DNA of 64,000 bases from Flavobacterium psychrophilum. GTDB taxonomy: Bacteria; Bacteroidota; Bacteroidia; Flavobacteriales; Flavobacteriaceae. Below the pieces are notes generated by a model that saw only the letters and a list, made by a program, of their open reading frames with translations, made no database searches and was not told the DNA's origin. The translations under genes were made by a program, and so were the position numbers. This document shows, in pieces, positions 60,682 to 64,000 of the stretch; the stretch's first letter is position 1; every line of letters begins with the position of its first letter. The stretch is from contig CAMAWT010000004.1 of the NCBI GenBank assembly GCA_945862065.1, positions 62,001 through 126,000 on the forward strand, given 5' to 3'.

Positions 60682-62115
60682 ATGTTTTTTAACTCTTTTC
60701 ATTTCGCCATATTTTTACCTGTCATCTTTTTAATATATTGGTCGATTGGCGCAAAGTCAAAATCATATCAAAATTATATACTAATTGCAGCCAGCTACTA
60801 TTTCTATTCTTGTTGGGATTGGCGTTTTCTGTTTTTGTTGGTTTTTTCTACATTATTGGATTATTTTTCAGCGATTCAGATAGAAAAAAGCGAAGATACG
60901 ACCCAACGGAAAATGTGGCTTTGGCTATGTGTGAGTATCAATTTGGGATTTTTAGGGATTTTTAAATACTATAATTTTTTTGCAAGTTCTTTTGCAGACA
61001 TGCTTAACAATATTGGTTTTAAAACCAATCCATTATTGTTGGATTTGATTTTGCCAGTTGGTATTTCGTTTTACACCTTCCATGGTTTATCTTATATAAT
61101 TGATATCTATTATAAACGCATACAATCAGAACGAAATTTTATTGATTATTCGCTCTTTGTATCCTATTTCCCTTTGCTGGTTGCTGGTCCGATTGAGCGA
61201 GCTACTCACCTATTACCTCAAGTAAAAGTAAAGCGAACATTTAACTTTGAGAAAGCAAAAGAAGGCGTTTATCAAATTGTTTGGGGAATGGTTAAAAAAG
61301 TGGTTATTGCCGACTCATGTGCAGTATATGCCAATGAAATTTTTAATAATTATCCTAGCATGAATTCGTATTCCTTGATTTTGGGTGCTGTTTATTTTGC
61401 TTTTCAAATTTATGGCGATTTTTCGGGTTATTCAGATATTGCTTTAGGTACATCAAAGTTATTTGGTATAAACTTACTTCGGAATTTTAATTACCCTTAT
61501 TTCTCAAGAGATATTGCCGAATTTTGGCGGAAGTGGCACATTTCATTATCATCGTGGTTTCGAGATTATTTGTACATTCCACTTGGAGGAAGCAATGGCG
61601 GGTTGTGGTTTAAGATTAGAAATACCTTCATCATATTTTTGGTAAGTGGTTTTTGGCATGGGGCTAATTTGACTTATGTAGCTTGGGGTTTTATTAATGC
61701 GCTTTATTTTTTACCTTTATTAATTTTGAATAAAAACAGAAAAAATATTGATGATTTCAATTTAAGTTTCAACTTTGCTTCTGTAAAAACACTCTTCAAT
61801 ATTTTAATCACTTTTGCAATAACTTGTTTTGCTTGGATATTTTTTAGATCCAAATCAATTACTGAGGCATTTAATTATATTGAGCGAATGTTTACCAATC
61901 AACATTTTGAAAAACAGTATTTTACAATAAGCAGATACAATTATGAATTACTCGCTTTAATACTAGTTTTTATTTTAGTTGAATGGAACCATCGTAAAAA
62001 AGTCGAGCCTATTTCTGGCAAGTACAGTTGGATTAAATTGGGACTTTGTGTTGCTGCAATCATTGCACTTGGCGTGTTTTCTGACTATAAAGAATTTATA
62101 TATTTTCAATTTTAA
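60682..62115 (+). CDS. MBOAT family O-acyltransferase (AlgI-like)
   Basis: A 477-residue membrane protein with about 11 helices. The MBOAT catalytic region is RKWHISLSSWFRDYLYIPLGG (about residues 283-303) with the conserved His in SGFWHGANLTYVAWG (about residue 327). The N terminus FNSFHFAIFLPVIFLIYW and PVGISFYTFHGLSYIIDIYY are typical of AlgI/DltB-like proteins. It moves an acyl group, usually acetate, across the inner membrane to a surface glycan. The SGNH-like protein encoded 3 bases downstream is the likely periplasmic partner. The glycan is unknown. Confidence 0.93.
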   Translation: MFFNSFHFAIFLPVIFLIYWSIGAKSKSYQNYILIAASYYFYSCWDWRFLFLLVFSTLLDYFSAIQIEKSEDTTQRKMWLWLCVSINLGFLGIFKYYNFFASSFADMLNNIGFKTNPLLLDLILPVGISFYTFHGLSYIIDIYYKRIQSERNFIDYSLFVSYFPLLVAGPIERATHLLPQVKVKRTFNFEKAKEGVYQIVWGMVKKVVIADSCAVYANEIFNNYPSMNSYSLILGAVYFAFQIYGDFSGYSDIALGTSKLFGINLLRNFNYPYFSRDIAEFWRKWHISLSSWFRDYLYIPLGGSNGGLWFKIRNTFIIFLVSGFWHGANLTYVAWGFINALYFLPLLILNKNRKNIDDFNLSFNFASVKTLFNILITFAITCFAWIFFRSKSITEAFNYIERMFTNQHFEKQYFTISRYNYELLALILVFILVEWNHRKKVEPISGKYSWIKLGLCVAAIIALGVFSDYKEFIYFQF

Positions 62116-62118
62116 AGC

Positions 62119-63009
62119 ATGAAGAAATTCTTATTATTTATTTTAAAAATCGTGTTGTTACTTTTTTCAGTGGCTATCGTTTTGGATGTACTTTATACGA
62201 TAGTTTATGTTAATTCTGATTGTAGGTCTAAAATTGACTATCTTTACAATTCAGAGGATAAAGAATATGATGTTATTTTTTTAGGTTCATCGCGAGTTAA
62301 TAATCATTTTGTGCCCGAATTATTTGAAAAAGAAGGTTATAAAACCTTTAATTTTGGAATAACCCGTTCCAGACTAGAAGAATCGGCTTTGCAATTAAAA
62401 TTAATGGTTGAACGACGTTATAAAATAAAAAACATCATTCTTCAGGTTGATTTGAATATCAATACCAATGACCATTCTGAAGCCATTCGGTCTTTGTTTA
62501 TGCCCTATTTGCATCAATCGGAAACCATTAGAAATCATTACAAAAACATACCCGAATACAATAAATTGCTATTTATTCCATTTTATAGATATATGAATTA
62601 TGATGCCCGAATAGGATTTAGAGAAATGTATTATTCGGCAATAGCCAAAAAAACAAATGTATTGGAAAATAAAGGATTTAACCCATTAGCAAACAAATCA
62701 GGTGAAATGATACCTGCCGATTTGTCAAAATATTATCCGAAAAAAAATGTAGCATACGAAGAAATAAAACGTATTTGTAAGCAACATAATATTAATTTAA
62801 TTGCGATTACTACCCCGATTTGTATGAGTACTATCAATAGAGATTATTTTGATAACATTCAGAAAGTATATCCTGAAATTTTGCGTTATGAAAATGCCGT
62901 AACTGATGATCAATTCTTTTCAACTTGTGGCCATTTAAACAAAAAAGGCGCTGAAAAATTTACCGAAGTTATTTTAAACGATTTTAAAAACCATACACTC
63001 AATAATTGA
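62119..63009 (+). CDS. SGNH-like membrane-anchored partner of the MBOAT protein
   Basis: A 296-residue protein with one N-terminal membrane helix (FLLFILKIVLLLFSVAIVLDVLY). The rest faces the periplasm. It has the SGNH-like block I DVIFLGSSRVNNHFVPE (about residues 49-65, Ser in GSSR), and a late His in CGHLNKKGAEKFTE (about 273-286) fitting block V. Such proteins, as AlgJ/AlgX or PatB, take the acyl group from the MBOAT partner and put it on a polymer. Start is 3 bases after the MBOAT stop, so they are one unit. The substrate is unknown. Confidence 0.8.
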   Translation: MKKFLLFILKIVLLLFSVAIVLDVLYTIVYVNSDCRSKIDYLYNSEDKEYDVIFLGSSRVNNHFVPELFEKEGYKTFNFGITRSRLEESALQLKLMVERRYKIKNIILQVDLNINTNDHSEAIRSLFMPYLHQSETIRNHYKNIPEYNKLLFIPFYRYMNYDARIGFREMYYSAIAKKTNVLENKGFNPLANKSGEMIPADLSKYYPKKNVAYEEIKRICKQHNINLIAITTPICMSTINRDYFDNIQKVYPEILRYENAVTDDQFFSTCGHLNKKGAEKFTEVILNDFKNHTLNN

Positions 63010-64000
63010 AAAAAATCTTATACATATTATTATTTGCTTCCACAATATTGCAAGCGCAACATCATTCGAAATTGAATGTAGTTTTAAATGATAGCATACA
63101 AACATTAACAGTAAACCAAGAAATAACTTATTTCAATCAATCAAAAGATACTTTAAAAAATATAGTTTTAAACGACTGGAATCATTCCTATTCAGATAAA
63201 AATTCACCACTTGGGAAAAGATTTTCAGATGAATACGTAAGAAATTTTCATTTGGCAAATGATAAAGAACGAGGAAAAACAAGTATTGAATCAATTACAG
63301 ATGAAAATAATAATGCGATAGATTTTAAAAGAGTAGAAAATCATCTAGATATTATTGAAATAAATTTAAACGAACCAATTTTACCTTTTCAAAAAAGGAC
63401 GGTAACAATTTCTTATTCAATTAAAATACCAAGTTCAAAATTCACAGATTATGGATATGATAATGAGGGTAATTTAATTTTAAGAAATTGGTTTTTGTCC
63501 CCTGCAAGATATGATAACGGAAAATTTGTAATTTACAGTAATGTCAATGTTGACGATATTGCGAATGCCATTTCAAATTATGATTTGACTTTAATAGTTC
63601 CTGACAATTTGTATCCAACTTGTGATTTGAATTTAGTTCAAAATATAAATAATGAGTATCATTTTGAAGGTAAAAACAGAACTGATATTGCTTTATATAT
63701 TGAAAAAAAGAATAGTTTTAATACTTATGTTAACAGTCAATTTTCTTTAGTTTCTAATATCAACAACACGAAGTTAGACGATATTAAAAAGGCAATGATT
63801 ATTGATAAGGTTGTTAAATATGTTGCCAAAAACATAGGAAATTATCCTCATGAAAAAATCATTGTTTCGCAAGTTGATTATGAAAGAAATCCGTTTTATG
63901 GTTTGAACCAATTACCAAGTTTTTTAAGTCCGTTTAGTGATGAGTTTTTATATGAATTAAAAATTTTGAAAACGTATTTGAATAATTATTTAAAAACCTC
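63006..64000 (+). CDS. M1-type aminopeptidase-like protein, 3' end cut by window edge
   Basis: A frame open to the right edge (about 331 residues seen). I chose a TTG at 63006 whose second and third bases begin the TGA stop of the SGNH-like gene, because it gives a clean signal peptide (then KKILYILLFASTILQAQHH) and no ATG lies nearby in frame. The mature part (LNVVLNDSIQTLTVNQEITY, then VLNDWNHSYSDKNSPLGKRF) matches the N-terminal beta domain of M1-family peptidases. The HExxH zinc motif would lie past the window, so activity cannot be judged. The overlap suggests coupled translation with the acyltransferase pair. Confidence 0.78.
   Translation, partial: MKKILYILLFASTILQAQHHSKLNVVLNDSIQTLTVNQEITYFNQSKDTLKNIVLNDWNHSYSDKNSPLGKRFSDEYVRNFHLANDKERGKTSIESITDENNNAIDFKRVENHLDIIEINLNEPILPFQKRTVTISYSIKIPSSKFTDYGYDNEGNLILRNWFLSPARYDNGKFVIYSNVNVDDIANAISNYDLTLIVPDNLYPTCDLNLVQNINNEYHFEGKNRTDIALYIEKKNSFNTYVNSQFSLVSNINNTKLDDIKKAMIIDKVVKYVAKNIGNYPHEKIIVSQVDYERNPFYGLNQLPSFLSPFSDEFLYELKILKTYLNNYLKT

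Overview
The window looks like a chromosomal segment of a member of the Flavobacteriaceae, most likely Flavobacterium or a close relative. The evidence is the AT-rich sequence, a secreted protein with a type IX secretion sorting domain, a bacillithiol synthase (BshA), an LptD-type outer-membrane protein, lipoprotein signals of Bacteroidota type and -7 promoter boxes of the form TAnnTTTG. No rRNA, tRNA, CRISPR array, intact insertion sequence or prophage was seen.

Layout. (1) 1-6350, minus strand: a partial SSS-STAC-histidine kinase of CbrA/CrbS type with a tiny overlapping membrane protein, then a porin, an MHS-family MFS transporter with a large periplasmic insert, and a small membrane protein. 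(2) 6450-6869, minus strand: a stand-alone InsA-like zinc-ribbon/HTH protein, probably a domesticated transposase DNA-binding domain acting as a regulator. (3) 7103-18311, plus strand: an aromatic-acid catabolic cluster. It holds a flavin reductase, a monooxygenase/OYE fusion acting on an aryl-CoA, a benzoate-CoA-ligase-type enzyme, a 4HBT thioesterase, a nitrilase, gentisate 1,2-dioxygenase, an FAH-type hydrolase, maleate isomerase and a PCD-like protein. Read together these give: aromatic acid, aryl-CoA, 5-hydroxylated aryl-CoA, gentisate, maleylpyruvate, maleate plus pyruvate, fumarate. A GIY-YIG nuclease gene and a lipoprotein-like or secreted unknown gene sit inside the run. (4) 18367-24242, minus strand: DUF885 and M13 peptidases and a fused E1 alpha/beta 2-oxoacid dehydrogenase. 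(5) 24544-29113, plus strand: an IPNS-like oxygenase, a SUI1 factor, a nucleoside phosphorylase, a GNAT, a cytoplasmic solute-binding-like protein and a transglutaminase-like membrane protein.

(6) 29122-39214: DNA repair (Ung, MutS2 without Smr), a DCC protein, the T9SS substrate, a dicarboxylate symporter, chorismate synthase, envelope proteins and BshA. (7) 39427-50470: a conserved-looking envelope and energy block, with a minus-strand operon of amidase, MCE/MlaD, membrane Fe-S protein, CCG protein, a 160-residue unknown and a NagZ-AmiE-like fusion, divergent from LptD and RidA. (8) 50888-64000: SIMPL protein, rhomboid protease, GlmM-type phosphohexomutase, AcpH, AlkD-like protein, UvrA, LOG-type protein, an MBOAT/SGNH acyltransferase pair, and a partial M1-type peptidase running off the right edge.

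The most unusual signal is not a protein. Six copies of a 80-150 bp dispersed element (34966, 39321, 50476, 52979, 56446, 59829) share a conserved frame around a hairpin whose sequence differs from copy to copy while staying self-complementary. One base pair in the outer helix covaries between copies (A-T, T-A, C-G). A second element (59601-59698) folds on paper into a four-helix cloverleaf. In the catabolic cluster several intergenic spacers are also short palindromes, each built from different sequence.
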